From the NCBI RefSeq assembly GCF_003333305.1, contig NZ_QOLD01000097.1, positions 1-55,648 on the forward strand: a DNA stretch of 55,648 nt, read 5' to 3'. The stretch is from Candidatus Colwellia aromaticivorans (GTDB lineage Bacteria > Pseudomonadota > Gammaproteobacteria > Enterobacterales > Alteromonadaceae). Below, one piece after another: positions 20,441 through 29,385 of this stretch. Position 1 is the first letter of the stretch. Every line of letters starts with the position of its first letter. The translations under genes were made by a program, and so were the position numbers. The notes under the pieces were generated by a model. The model was not told where the DNA came from and did no database searches. It saw only the letters and a program-made list of their open reading frames with translations.

Positions 20441-23400
20441 TCATTTACATGCCGTAGCTTTACCAACTTTTGAACCCTTGACAGGATAACAGGACGCTTC
20501 ACACCCATAGGCTTTGTCGGTATCTGGGTCAATACAAGTTTTACAGTCGGCTCCTGAAGTACAAGCTATTTCGCCCAAAACAGTGCCATCTGCTTTACAT
20601 TTACGATGTCTTTGACCGCCTGCAGCATGAACAATTTCATGTAAGGTACTTGACGCTAAATCTTGACAGCCCGCGACATCGAGAGCAGCTTTACCTAAAG
20701 TTAAGGTGTTTGAGCCTGGTGCTGCGCCACCACAATTTGGATTGGTTGAACTACATTTGACTTTAAAGTTTTTATCTTTAAGGAAATCTGTGATCTTTTT
20801 CTTAAGTGGTTCTTTCATACACGCAGAGAAGGCTTTTCCACCGGCTTCTTTAAGCGCATCAAGTAGTTTTTTGACATTAAATCCATCAGCACTATCTTTA
20901 CAGGTGCCGTTGTCACAAACACCTCGGCACGAATCATCGATCGAGTAGGTCACACCGTTGGACGCCACTGATTGAGGCCCATCCGCACAAGCATTGCCAT
21001 CTTTACCTGTGTCAGTGACACAAGCGTTGTCTTCACATTTTTGGCAAGGACCACATTTAGCGGCACAAGTAGTTGGCGGTTGCGGTTGACCACAACCACC
21101 CCAACCAGCACGAGTAATACCAAACCCGGGATCAGAGACAATCACCGAGGCATCTTCTGACACCGTGCCTTTACCTATATTGATGAACTCATTCAAGGCG
21201 TGGTCAAACTGGAAGATATCAATCACTCTGCCTGGGGGTAGACCATCATTGGGAATGCTAATTTTTGCTGGCGGATTAAATTTCACGCCAGCAGGTTGAA
21301 CGGTCCATGCTGGAGGCATAAAGAAGGTACCACTTGGCGGTGGCATAGGCACTTTGTCTAAATGCACCTGACTGATAGTCAATTGCCCCGTGCTATCACC
21401 ATTAGGAAATGTCACTGAATTGGCAAACACGGTAAGATTCAAGCCAGCCACGCCGGACATTGCTATGACAACATCGTCATTGCCACCAACAAGTTTAGAG
21501 TCTTGGGTTTGAATCGCCGGTAAAATAATCGGCATACCCAGATCGTTTTGTTGTCCTGCCACCGTGACTGTTTCGAAATGCAATACAGGGAAAGTTTCTG
21601 GTCGTGGGCTACTCGTTGGGTCAATTTCCAAGTCAATTTTGCCAATGGGGACATTTTCTAATAAGAAGAACCCTTCTGCATTGGTGATACCGGTTGCTGT
21701 GCTATTCGGGATAGAAACAACAGCGCCGGGTATCGCTGTTAAACCACTATCAAGAACTACTCCTTTGAATGCGGTATCTTCAGGAAGTCCAGGTGTTAAA
21801 CCTGATGAAGTAAAGGTTGCTGGCAAACGAGCTAAGCCGACGAATGTAGCATTGACTACATTATTATTGATACCGGGCTCCAGACTTAGGGTTAACACAG
21901 CACGTGCGACACCGTCTGTGCCTGTTTGTTTCACTAATGTGCTATTACCATCTAAATTTCCGTTGCCTTTTACCACTGCAAACGTTACTTGTATACCTTC
22001 TATTGGATTTCCATCGATATCAACAACTAACGCCTCTAAAGGATTAGGCAATGGACTGCCCACCAGACCACGCTGGTTGTCACCATTGGTCATTAATATT
22101 TTATCGGCAGGCTGTGTGAGGGCTGTGGCACAAAATTCAACTTCGCCAACAACACCTACCGCCGTTGCTTTCACTCTGTTATTACCTTCACCAGCGGTAG
22201 CACCTAAGGTGAAAAACACCTGAGCTTTACCTGAGCCATCGGTGGGTATTTGAATAACCCTCATCAGTGGTTGGCCCATTATGGGGCTAACACCGCCGTT
22301 ATTTCTGGTCACTTCAAATTTCACTAGTCGACCAGCCACGGGATTTCCTAAACTATCTAACACTTGAGCAACTAAGGGTTGTACTAGCTGTGAGGTCACT
22401 TCACTTGCTTGACCGCTACCACTGAATTGACTCATTCGAGCACCAGCAGGCATGGTAAATGTTACATCAATTTGGTGAGTGCCTTGATTACCCACTTGGT
22501 CGGTGGCAATAGCTTCAATGGTATTGGGACCATTAACCAAAGGTACAGAAGTCGCTAAGAAAGATCCTGATGCAACGGTTGCCTGAATGCCATTAACATA
22601 CACGGTAGGATTGACGGCACCATTAACAATGTCATTCACTTGTCCGGTGACATCAACGGTGTTATTAACAGAAACAAAGGCGTTTGAAGGGGAAGTGATC
22701 ACGACGATGGGCGCAATATTGTCACGAGTGATATCAACAGAATCAGTGCCGGTTCTGCCAGATGCTTTTGTGCCAACAGCCACTAGCATGTTTTTTCCTT
22801 CGCGTAATGGTACTAACGCAGAAAACTGGCCATTATTTATTGTGGCGTCAACCCCGTTAACTCGTACAGTTTCCGCATTGTCACTGATGGTTCCCTCTAC
22901 CAAAATTTCCGCTAGAATTGTTATTAAGCCTTCAAGGGGGGAACTAACCGCAATTGCAATGGGTTCAACATCCACTATAAAGTTTATTTGTGTATTTGCT
23001 GAGTTACCGGCGGTATCGCTGATTTGTGCACTTAAGGTAATATCCCCGTCAGGTAAGGCTGAGTTGAAAACACAAAATGCATCTGAAGTGTCGGCATTAC
23101 AGTTAGTCGCAACCGGTGAGCCATTCATACTTATCTGTAATGAATTTTCATCAATGGCAACATTATCCGCATAAATAATTTCTAATTCTGGCAGGTTGTT
23201 AATTAACAATGCACCGTCAAAAGGGGCCAATATGGATATGGTAGGCGGTGTTACATCTCCTACGGATAGATCTAGTGTTACAGAAATTTGAACGTTTGCA
23301 GCATTCGTGCTGGTGTCTGTTGCTATGGCAAGAATAGTGTTTGCACCCACATTAAGCGGTATACTTGCATTGTAGTTAGTACCATCAGATATAGCATTTA

Positions 23401-24688
23401 TGCCATTAATAACAACGGTATCAATGGCTATATCATCATTTGCACTGACAGATACATTGACAGGACTTTCGCCGACAATACTGCCATCATCAGGTGAAAG
23501 GATCTCGACAGTGGGGGGAGACGAATCTAGTGACACTAGCTCGATATCAATCGATCTTGATGCACTATTCTCTGCGGCGTCCTTTGCAGTTGCGGTGATA
23601 GTATTGTTTCCTGCAATCAAAGGAACGTTGGCGTTATAATTTGTCCCATCAAAGTCAGCTGGAACACCGTTTACGGTTACTGAGGCTACAGCAACATCGT
23701 CGCTGGCTTCAACGGATACAACGACAGGTGACTCATTCACTGTGTCACCATCTTGAGGAGATAAGATATTAAGTGTCGGTGGAATCCCATCTAAGACAAC
23801 GAGTTCTATATCAATAGACGCTGAGGCTAAATTCCCCGAGGTATCAATTGCTTGTGCTATTAATGTATTGCTGCCTTCTACTAATGGAACATTCACATTG
23901 AAATTAGTACCGTCAAATACGGCATTGAAACCATTGACGGTAACACTTGCTATGCCGACATTATCTGTCGCGGTGATACTGACACTTGCAGGAGATTGAT
24001 TGAAGCTATCTCCATTATTGGGTGATAGAAAATCGATGTCAGGGGGAATATCATCGGGAACCGAACGTTCTACGGTGATGCTATTTGTTGAGGTGTTTCC
24101 AGCCGCATCAGTGGCCTCTGCAATCAACGTATTTAAGCCGATATTAATTGGTACAATGGCACTAAAATTAGGGCCATCAAAGTTGGCAGCGATGCCATTT
24201 ACTGTAACAGTCTCGACACCAACATTATCGGTCGCGTCAACGAGAACTGTGATGGGGGAGTTGCTAAATAATTGATTATCAATGGGGGATGTTATCTCGA
24301 CCGAGGGCGGTTGTTCGTCAATAAGAATAAAATCAATTTGATATTGAAGAGCGTTGGGGTCAAAGGCAAAACGGCGATTGTGGCGGAAGGAAAAGGTATT
24401 GGTAGTGGTCATATTAGCGGTAGATAAATAATCACCTACTGTAATTTGATTATCGACAATAACAGTATTGGGGGAGTTACTGCTTACGGTAATAACAACG
24501 TTAGAAAAACTCCCTTCGGTATTAGACAAATTTAAGGTATTGGTATATTGAACATCCGTTCTTGATACTCGTGCTGAACTGACAATATTCCTGCTATCGA
24601 CCAAGATTTCGGCCAAGGCGGTGGGTATCCAAAAGAGTACTAATAAACAAATAAGGCTAATGCGTTTTAAACGATGGCCAATATCCAT
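20441..24688 (-). CDS. Secreted Ig-like protein with Cys-rich C-terminal HExxH metallopeptidase-like domain
   Basis: First gene of the operon, about 1415 aa. A signal peptide (cleavage near ALA, residue 27) and a short ~100-aa domain precede seven cadherin-like/Big repeats of ~90 aa opening like PPTVEILSPDDG and containing VTVNGV and GNTxxA motifs (about 125-740). Two intimin-like Big_1 domains follow (about 755-970), then a carboxypeptidase-regulatory-like domain (about 985-1070) and a Pro-rich beta region. The last ~218 residues hold 21 cysteines and the motif LHEIVHAAGGQRH (His near 1350). This reads HExxHxxG with a third His one residue later than in metzincins, so a zinc protease is plausible but unproven. 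ATG at 24688 is preferred over the GTG at 24691 because of spacing from AAGGGGG. Confidence 0.83.
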   Translation of the reverse strand: MDIGHRLKRISLICLLVLFWIPTALAEILVDSRNIVSSARVSRTDVQYTNTLNLSNTEGSFSNVVITVSSNSPNTVIVDNQITVGDYLSTANMTTTNTFSFRHNRRFAFDPNALQYQIDFILIDEQPPSVEITSPIDNQLFSNSPITVLVDATDNVGVETVTVNGIAANFDGPNFSAIVPINIGLNTLIAEATDAAGNTSTNSITVERSVPDDIPPDIDFLSPNNGDSFNQSPASVSITATDNVGIASVTVNGFNAVFDGTNFNVNVPLVEGSNTLIAQAIDTSGNLASASIDIELVVLDGIPPTLNILSPQDGDTVNESPVVVSVEASDDVAVASVTVNGVPADFDGTNYNANVPLIAGNNTITATAKDAAENSASRSIDIELVSLDSSPPTVEILSPDDGSIVGESPVNVSVSANDDIAIDTVVINGINAISDGTNYNASIPLNVGANTILAIATDTSTNAANVQISVTLDLSVGDVTPPTISILAPFDGALLINNLPELEIIYADNVAIDENSLQISMNGSPVATNCNADTSDAFCVFNSALPDGDITLSAQISDTAGNSANTQINFIVDVEPIAIAVSSPLEGLITILAEILVEGTISDNAETVRVNGVDATINNGQFSALVPLREGKNMLVAVGTKASGRTGTDSVDITRDNIAPIVVITSPSNAFVSVNNTVDVTGQVNDIVNGAVNPTVYVNGIQATVASGSFLATSVPLVNGPNTIEAIATDQVGNQGTHQIDVTFTMPAGARMSQFSGSGQASEVTSQLVQPLVAQVLDSLGNPVAGRLVKFEVTRNNGGVSPIMGQPLMRVIQIPTDGSGKAQVFFTLGATAGEGNNRVKATAVGVVGEVEFCATALTQPADKILMTNGDNQRGLVGSPLPNPLEALVVDIDGNPIEGIQVTFAVVKGNGNLDGNSTLVKQTGTDGVARAVLTLSLEPGINNNVVNATFVGLARLPATFTSSGLTPGLPEDTAFKGVVLDSGLTAIPGAVVSIPNSTATGITNAEGFFLLENVPIGKIDLEIDPTSSPRPETFPVLHFETVTVAGQQNDLGMPIILPAIQTQDSKLVGGNDDVVIAMSGVAGLNLTVFANSVTFPNGDSTGQLTISQVHLDKVPMPPPSGTFFMPPAWTVQPAGVKFNPPAKISIPNDGLPPGRVIDIFQFDHALNEFINIGKGTVSEDASVIVSDPGFGITRAGWGGCGQPQPPTTCAAKCGPCQKCEDNACVTDTGKDGNACADGPQSVASNGVTYSIDDSCRGVCDNGTCKDSADGFNVKKLLDALKEAGGKAFSACMKEPLKKKITDFLKDKNFKVKCSSTNPNCGGAAPGSNTLTLGKAALDVAGCQDLASSTLHEIVHAAGGQRHRKCKADGTVLGEIACTSGADCKTCIDPDTDKAYGCEASCYPVKGSKVGKATACK

Positions 24689-24691
24689 CAC

Positions 24692-25281
24692 ATTCCCCCT
24701 TGGCGATCAATACAATAAAATAAACTGTTCAGCCAGGATAATGCATGCTGAAAGTTTCACTAATTTATTCCATGAGCGATAAGCGTATGGGCATTGATAG
24801 CTAACTTGCGGCAAGATATGCGTTTAATTATTTTACATACTACCAACATAAAATGGCGCTGGGTCAGCTGATCATTCCACCGTTATATTCACAACAGTGG
24901 AGTCAATAATTCTGACAAAAAGCTCAGGGAGTACGTCAAATACAATAAAGAGGTTTGGTAAAGCTAATTTTTAAGCTAGCTTTAAATAAAACAGCACCTA
25001 AAATGCTTACTGTATTACATTCTATTAAGTTAGAAAGCATAGTTGAGAGATAATTAAAATTCAAGGCGGTTAATGAGAAAAAATTGACATTATAGAAAAG
25101 GTAAATTTAAGGTATTGAAATTTTTAATATAATGTTGATAGGAATTTAACGAGATAAAAACATTCTAAAATTAACGTTGTTCAGTAAATAGTCAAAGGCG
25201 TTATTTAGCTTATTATCCTTTAGACATATATATCCTAGGGCAGCCTAGACAATAGACATACCCTAAATTTTATAAGAACTA
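24692..25281. other. Long intergenic region upstream of the operon
   Basis: This 590-bp AT-rich stretch separates the operon from the VPLPA-CTERM gene, both on the minus strand. No frame is credible. It must hold the operon promoter, but I could not single out one convincing -35/-10 pair. Confidence 0.5.
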
Positions 25282-25302
25282 AATCACCAAGGCGTAGTGA
25301 TT
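25282..25302 (-). terminator. Weak hairpin after the VPLPA-CTERM gene
   Basis: AATCAC pairs with GTGATT across a nine-base loop five bases past the stop codon. The T tract after it is poor, so termination is possible but not certain. Confidence 0.4.
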
Positions 25303-25306
25303 AAAA

Positions 25307-25849
25307 TCAAATGTTTTTACTCTTTTTATTAGCTTTCAATGCCACCATTCCTAACATAAACAACCATAATGTCGCAGGTATTGGTACAGGCAACAACGTA
25401 ACTGAGTTAATTGAGGTAGAGCCACTGTCTATAACAGCAAAAAAAGGGTCGAAAACTTCAAAAAACTGCTCAAATGGAACGCCGTTACCGAGAAAGTCAA
25501 ATTCAACAACAAAGCCACCTAACATGTCGCCGTGCAAAATACCTGGTGCAGATAAGGCGAAGACATCATAAAATCCAACGTCTGGTAGAAAAGGGTCCGG
25601 TGGAAAAACCTCAGGATCCCAACCTGCTGGCGCCTCAATAGCAACAATATCCTCATATAATCCAAGATCAAAATGAATCCAAAACGACTCTAAATTAAAT
25701 GGTAATACATTGTTTGTTACGACATAGGTTGCTTCCCAACGGTCACTCGTTTTTTGCACTAAATCAACTTTAATTAGCGTTGCATTGGTTGATGCAGTCA
25801 TCATTAAGAATAATGCCCCAGCTAGCCAATGAATTATTTTTTTTTGCAT
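25307..25849 (-). CDS. VPLPA-CTERM (PEP-CTERM-like) sorted exported protein
   Basis: A 180-aa protein with a signal peptide (cleavage near NAT, residue 23), an acidic beta-rich body, and a C-terminus made of VPIPATLWLFMLGM, a hydrophobic helix and a Lys-rich tail. This tripartite end is the VPLPA-CTERM/PEP-CTERM signal recognised by exosortase in organisms that make exopolysaccharide, so the protein is probably processed and displayed or released. Here the motif reads VPIPA. The exosortase itself is not in the window. The function of the body is unknown. Confidence 0.8.
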   Translation of the reverse strand: MQKKIIHWLAGALFLMMTASTNATLIKVDLVQKTSDRWEATYVVTNNVLPFNLESFWIHFDLGLYEDIVAIEAPAGWDPEVFPPDPFLPDVGFYDVFALSAPGILHGDMLGGFVVEFDFLGNGVPFEQFFEVFDPFFAVIDSGSTSINSVTLLPVPIPATLWLFMLGMVALKANKKSKNI

Positions 25850-25989
25850 GAATGGTTATCCTTTTTACTTTATTGTTTTTGATAAAAAGTTATAAAATTT
25901 AAAATCGAATACAAATAAATAAACACGCTGTCGATGGTTAATTAAATTTCACCATAAACATTATAGATTTTAAGTAAAGTTGAACTTTA

Positions 25990-27369
25990 TTGATAATACA
26001 AGTCAAGAGTAAATATAATTTGTATATAAGACATTATATTAACGGTCAAAGTGCTAATTCACAAAGGATTGGTGTAAGTATGCTAGGCTGTCCAAAGAAT
26101 CTTGTCGATTCAGAGCGCATTCTTACTCAGCTTCGCACTGAAGGTTATGATGTAACTAATAGCTATGATGATGCGGAATTAGTGATTGTTAATACCTGTG
26201 GTTTTATTGATAGCGCAGTACAAGAGTCTTTAGATACCATAGGTGAAGCGTTAGCAGCAAATGGCAAGGTATTGGTTACCGGTTGTTTAGGTGTTAAAAA
26301 AGACGAAATTGTCGAACTTCATCCCAATGTTCTAGGGGTTACTGGCCCGCATGCTTATGATGAAGTATTAAAGCAAGTGCATGAACATGTTGCTAAGCCT
26401 GTGCATAATCCATTTATCGATTTAGTCCCCGATCATGGTGTTAAACTTACGCCTAAGCATTACGCTTACTTAAAAATATCTGAAGGGTGTAACCATCGTT
26501 GTACCTTCTGCATAATCCCATCAATGCGTGGTGATTTAGACTCTCGTCCGGTAGGCGATGTAATTGGTGAAGCTAAGCGATTAGTAAATGCTGGTGTAAA
26601 AGAGCTTTTAGTTATTTCACAAGACACCTCTGCTTATGGTGTTGATGTTAAACACAAAACAGATTTTTTGGATGGCATGCCAGTTAAAACTCACATGCAG
26701 CAGCTTTGTGAAAAATTAGCGAAGCAGGGCGTTTGGATACGTTTACATTATGTTTATCCTTATCCGCATGTTGATAAAATCATTCCATTGATGGCGGAAG
26801 GTAAAATACTGCCGTATTTAGACATTCCTTTTCAGCACGCAAACAAGCGTATTTTGAAGTTGATGAAACGTCCTGGTAGTTCAGATAGAACGCTAGAGCG
26901 GATAAAGAAATGGCGTGAAATTTGCCCAGAATTAGTGATCCGTTCAACCTTTATTGTTGGTTTTTCGGGTGAAACCGAAGCAGAGTTTGAAGAATTGTTA
27001 GATTTTTTAGAAGAAGCACAATTAGATCGCGTTGGCTGCTTTAAATACTCGCCCGTTGAAGGTGCTACTGCAAATGCTTTACCTGATCATGTAGATGAAG
27101 TTATGGAAGACAGGTTACAACGTTTTATGGCAGTGCAGGCTAAAATCAGTGCAGACAAATTACAAGCACGCATTGGCCAAGAATATTTAATTCTAGTTGA
27201 TGAAGTAAACTCACTTGGTGCGGTAGGGCGCTCTTATATGGATGCACCAGAAGTGGATGGCAAAGTTTATTTGTCTGACGATTTTGATGCCAAGCCGGGC
27301 GATTTAATTTGGGTACAAATTATTCATGCCGATGAGCATGATGTTTGGGGCGTTCGTGTAGAGGATTAA
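25990..27369 (+). CDS. rimO: Ribosomal protein S12 methylthiotransferase RimO
   Basis: A radical-SAM enzyme that adds a methylthio group to Asp88/89 of S12. The UPF0004 domain (first cluster; [11 protein letters not shown] with C34, then NTCGF and TGCLG), the radical-SAM core (CNHRCTFC, C167/C171/C174) and a C-terminal TRAM domain (about 395-459) are all intact. Oddities: there is no usable ATG. The frame is closed by a stop at 25981, and the first in-frame ATG (26080) lies inside the first conserved motif, so translation must begin at TTG 25990 or TTG 26020. The usual GFVSLGCPKN reads [11 protein letters not shown] decayed second copy lies at 29052-29210. Confidence 0.93.
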   Translation: MIIQVKSKYNLYIRHYINGQSANSQRIGVSMLGCPKNLVDSERILTQLRTEGYDVTNSYDDAELVIVNTCGFIDSAVQESLDTIGEALAANGKVLVTGCLGVKKDEIVELHPNVLGVTGPHAYDEVLKQVHEHVAKPVHNPFIDLVPDHGVKLTPKHYAYLKISEGCNHRCTFCIIPSMRGDLDSRPVGDVIGEAKRLVNAGVKELLVISQDTSAYGVDVKHKTDFLDGMPVKTHMQQLCEKLAKQGVWIRLHYVYPYPHVDKIIPLMAEGKILPYLDIPFQHANKRILKLMKRPGSSDRTLERIKKWREICPELVIRSTFIVGFSGETEAEFEELLDFLEEAQLDRVGCFKYSPVEGATANALPDHVDEVMEDRLQRFMAVQAKISADKLQARIGQEYLILVDEVNSLGAVGRSYMDAPEVDGKVYLSDDFDAKPGDLIWVQIIHADEHDVWGVRVED

Positions 27370-27440
27370 GAAAGCTTAACTATTCATGTAAAATCATTTA
27401 TTTGAATATAAAGTAATATATTTTTAGTTAAATTTAACGA

Positions 27441-27463
27441 AAGGGACAACATGTCCCTTTTTT
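27441..27463 (+). terminator. rimO terminator
   Basis: AAGGGAC pairs with GTCCCTT around a five-base loop and is followed by a T tract, 72 bp past the rimO stop. It could also serve the convergent cupin gene on the minus strand. Confidence 0.88.
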
Positions 27464-27480
27464 ATTCTTATATTTGGAAA

Positions 27481-28173
27481 TTAGCTGGCAGCTTGAACCC
27501 GTTTTATTTGGTTGCTTACATCAGGTAAATTCCCAGTTTTAACCCAAACTTTTGCGCCATTACTTTTTGCTGCTACTGCTAATGTGTCGTCTAAAGGTAA
27601 ACGCATCCAGCTATGCTTTTGAAGTAAATCATCTTGTGCTTGTAACTCCCCCGCTAATACTAATATTTCAGCACCTTCAGGTACCGATAAATTTATTTTT
27701 GCATTTGGTTCAAAATAATAAACAGACACCTCTTCATGTTTGTCTTTGTATAACGGGGTAATAGATACGCCAACTGTTCGTGAAGGAATCGCTGACATTT
27801 TATCCATTTGTAGACAAACATGTGTTCTATCTTCAGGTTGAAATTGCCACAATTTTACAAAAATTATACAGCCGTTGTCAGATCGTGGCGTATGACCAGA
27901 TTGAGGTGGATTTCGAATATACGAGCCAATAGGGTAATCTCCACTTTCATCTTGAAATATACCTTCAAGTACAACAAACTCTTCGCCCCCCGTATGAACA
28001 TGAGGTGAAAATTTACTTCCTTTTGCGTATCGTACTATGGTGGTTGCTCTAGCAACTTCACCACCAACTCTATCTAAAGGTCTTCTTTCAACGCCGGGCA
28101 TAGGTGAGGCCAACCAGTCTAATGATGCACTATGAACAACAGCTCTTTGATTAAAATCATCAAAAATTTCCAT
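27481..28173 (-). CDS. ChrR-like double-cupin protein
   Basis: A 230-aa cytosolic protein with two cupin folds. The first (about 45-110) has the metal-binding pattern FSPHVHTGGEEFVVLEG followed by PQSGHTP, as in the C-terminal cupin of the ChrR anti-sigma family (PF12973). The second (about 145-210) has lost the histidines. No sigma-binding zinc domain and no ECF sigma gene are adjacent, so it is not a full ChrR. A stress or small-molecule role is likely but unspecified. It faces rimO and lies just downstream of a broken GST gene on the same strand. Confidence 0.75.
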   Translation of the reverse strand: MEIFDDFNQRAVVHSASLDWLASPMPGVERRPLDRVGGEVARATTIVRYAKGSKFSPHVHTGGEEFVVLEGIFQDESGDYPIGSYIRNPPQSGHTPRSDNGCIIFVKLWQFQPEDRTHVCLQMDKMSAIPSRTVGVSITPLYKDKHEEVSVYYFEPNAKINLSVPEGAEILVLAGELQAQDDLLQKHSWMRLPLDDTLAVAAKSNGAKVWVKTGNLPDVSNQIKRVQAAS

Positions 28174-28255
28174 GAGTAAATCCTATCTAAAAAAGATTAA
28201 AGGGAAAGCCAGTCGTTAATGCCATTTAAGCTGTTAAACAACTAGCGATATACTT

Positions 28256-28873
28256 TTATTTAAGGCTTGGGTGTGCTTCAACTTTTGCACGCCATGCAAG
28301 CAAATTTGTGTATTCACTTGGCACGATTAGTTTGCCAAAATCTGCAAAAGAAAGACCTGCGAATAAGGTAATGTCGGCCATAGTAAATGTATCACCAGCA
28401 ACATAAGGGGTGCTATTTAATACTGTATTAAAGTATTTAAAAGCGGCAAGTACATTTTTATCTTGTTTATTGCCCCATTCTTTATTTTGGTATGTTTCAA
28501 GATCCGGTCCTAAACCATCAGTAGCATGATGAAAATAAGCGGCAGCAGCGTCAAGTACATTGATTCAGCTCTACGTTGCATCATGATAATAACAGCACGC
28601 TCTTTTGCAGACGTTTCTGTTAATGAAATACCCTCAAACGTGTGATCGATATATTCAATAATAGCTGAATATTCAGAAATATAGGTACCATCATCTAATT
28701 CTAGTACAGGAACACTTGCACAGGGGTTTTTACTAAAAAAAATTACTTCTATGCTCAGCATTCATTACATCAACAGGAATAAAGGTGATCTGTTCTACCG
28801 CATATTTTTTTTCGGCCAAAACCATACGTATGCGAAGTTAGTTAGGAAAACCTTCTACATCATATATTTTCAT
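28256..28873 (-). pseudogene. Glutathione S-transferase, frameshifted
   Basis: Starting at ATG 28873 the minus strand gives MKIYDVEGFPN, then a TAA where Cys/Ser and LRIRMVLAEK should continue. A shift in the poly-T run near 28735 follows, then a readable stretch (PVLELDDGTYISEYSAIIEYID, the thioredoxin-fold glutathione-binding segment). A second shift near 28560 leads to the helical domain (NTVLNSTPYVAGDTFTMADI) ending at 28256. All parts of a ~205-aa GST are present in order but in three frames, so the gene is dead. Confidence 0.85.
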
Positions 28874-29051
28874 TTTAATCTCCAATTAATTAGTTTATTT
28901 AGCTATGTAGCTCTGTTGTCTCATTAATCAATATTGAAAAAACACCTTAATCTTCTTTTTTATGTCCATTCACATAAGTCTTTGAAAGTATCTACGAACT
29001 TTAACGAATATTAAAGTAACCTCAAAAAACATGATCAAAGCGAAATAAGGA

Positions 29052-29210
29052 TAATTCAGTAGGGATTGGTGTAACCATGTTCGGCTAAGCAAAACACTTA
29101 GTTGATGTTGGAGATACTTCGGCTTATGGCGTAGATGTTAAGCATAAAACGGATTTTCGGGATGGCATAACGATGAACCCGATGATTGGATCGTTAGAGG
29201 AGAAAATTAA
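29052..29210 (+). pseudogene. Decayed, internally deleted second copy of rimO
   Basis: Three segments match rimO in order. Positions 29052-29107 align without gaps with 26056-26111 (the first conserved motif). Positions 29108-29170 align with about 26622-26685, both encoding the [13 protein letters not shown] segment. Positions 29172-29210 have the same length as the last 39 bases of rimO and encode DEPDDWIVRGEN-stop against [16 protein letters not shown]. More than 1.1 kb is missing between them, and a TAA replaces the CxxK codon after MFG. It shares the odd IGV(S/T)M(L/F)G start of the intact gene. Confidence 0.8.
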
Positions 29211-29242
29211 TTGCACTTATTATTTAGTTTAAGTTTTTAAAT

Positions 29243-29263
29243 TTTGCCACACTTTGTGGCAAA
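29243..29263. promoter_or_regulatory. Perfect 9-bp hairpin upstream of the GGDEF-EAL gene
   Basis: TTTGCCACA, CTT, TGTGGCAAA. It lies 122 bp before the start of the signalling gene, with no T tract on either side, so it is more likely an operator or leader hairpin than a terminator. The rest of 28874-29385 outside this and the rimO relic shows nothing recognisable. Confidence 0.45.
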
Positions 29264-29385
29264 GGTGAGTAGTGTAATAATGCTTGATTATAATGATATT
29301 TATTAACTATCTGATTTTAAATAGTTGAATACATGGTAGAATTACTTTGGTTTTATATTGTAGGTACAATAAGGCATTTCACAAG

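Noticed and set aside
21564..22223. 219-aa plus-strand open frame
   Set aside because: Antisense to the Big_1 region of the 1415-aa gene, no ribosome-binding site and no recognisable domain.
27481..28173. Full ChrR anti-sigma factor
   Set aside because: The N-terminal zinc-binding anti-sigma domain is missing and no sigma gene is adjacent; only the cupin part resembles ChrR.
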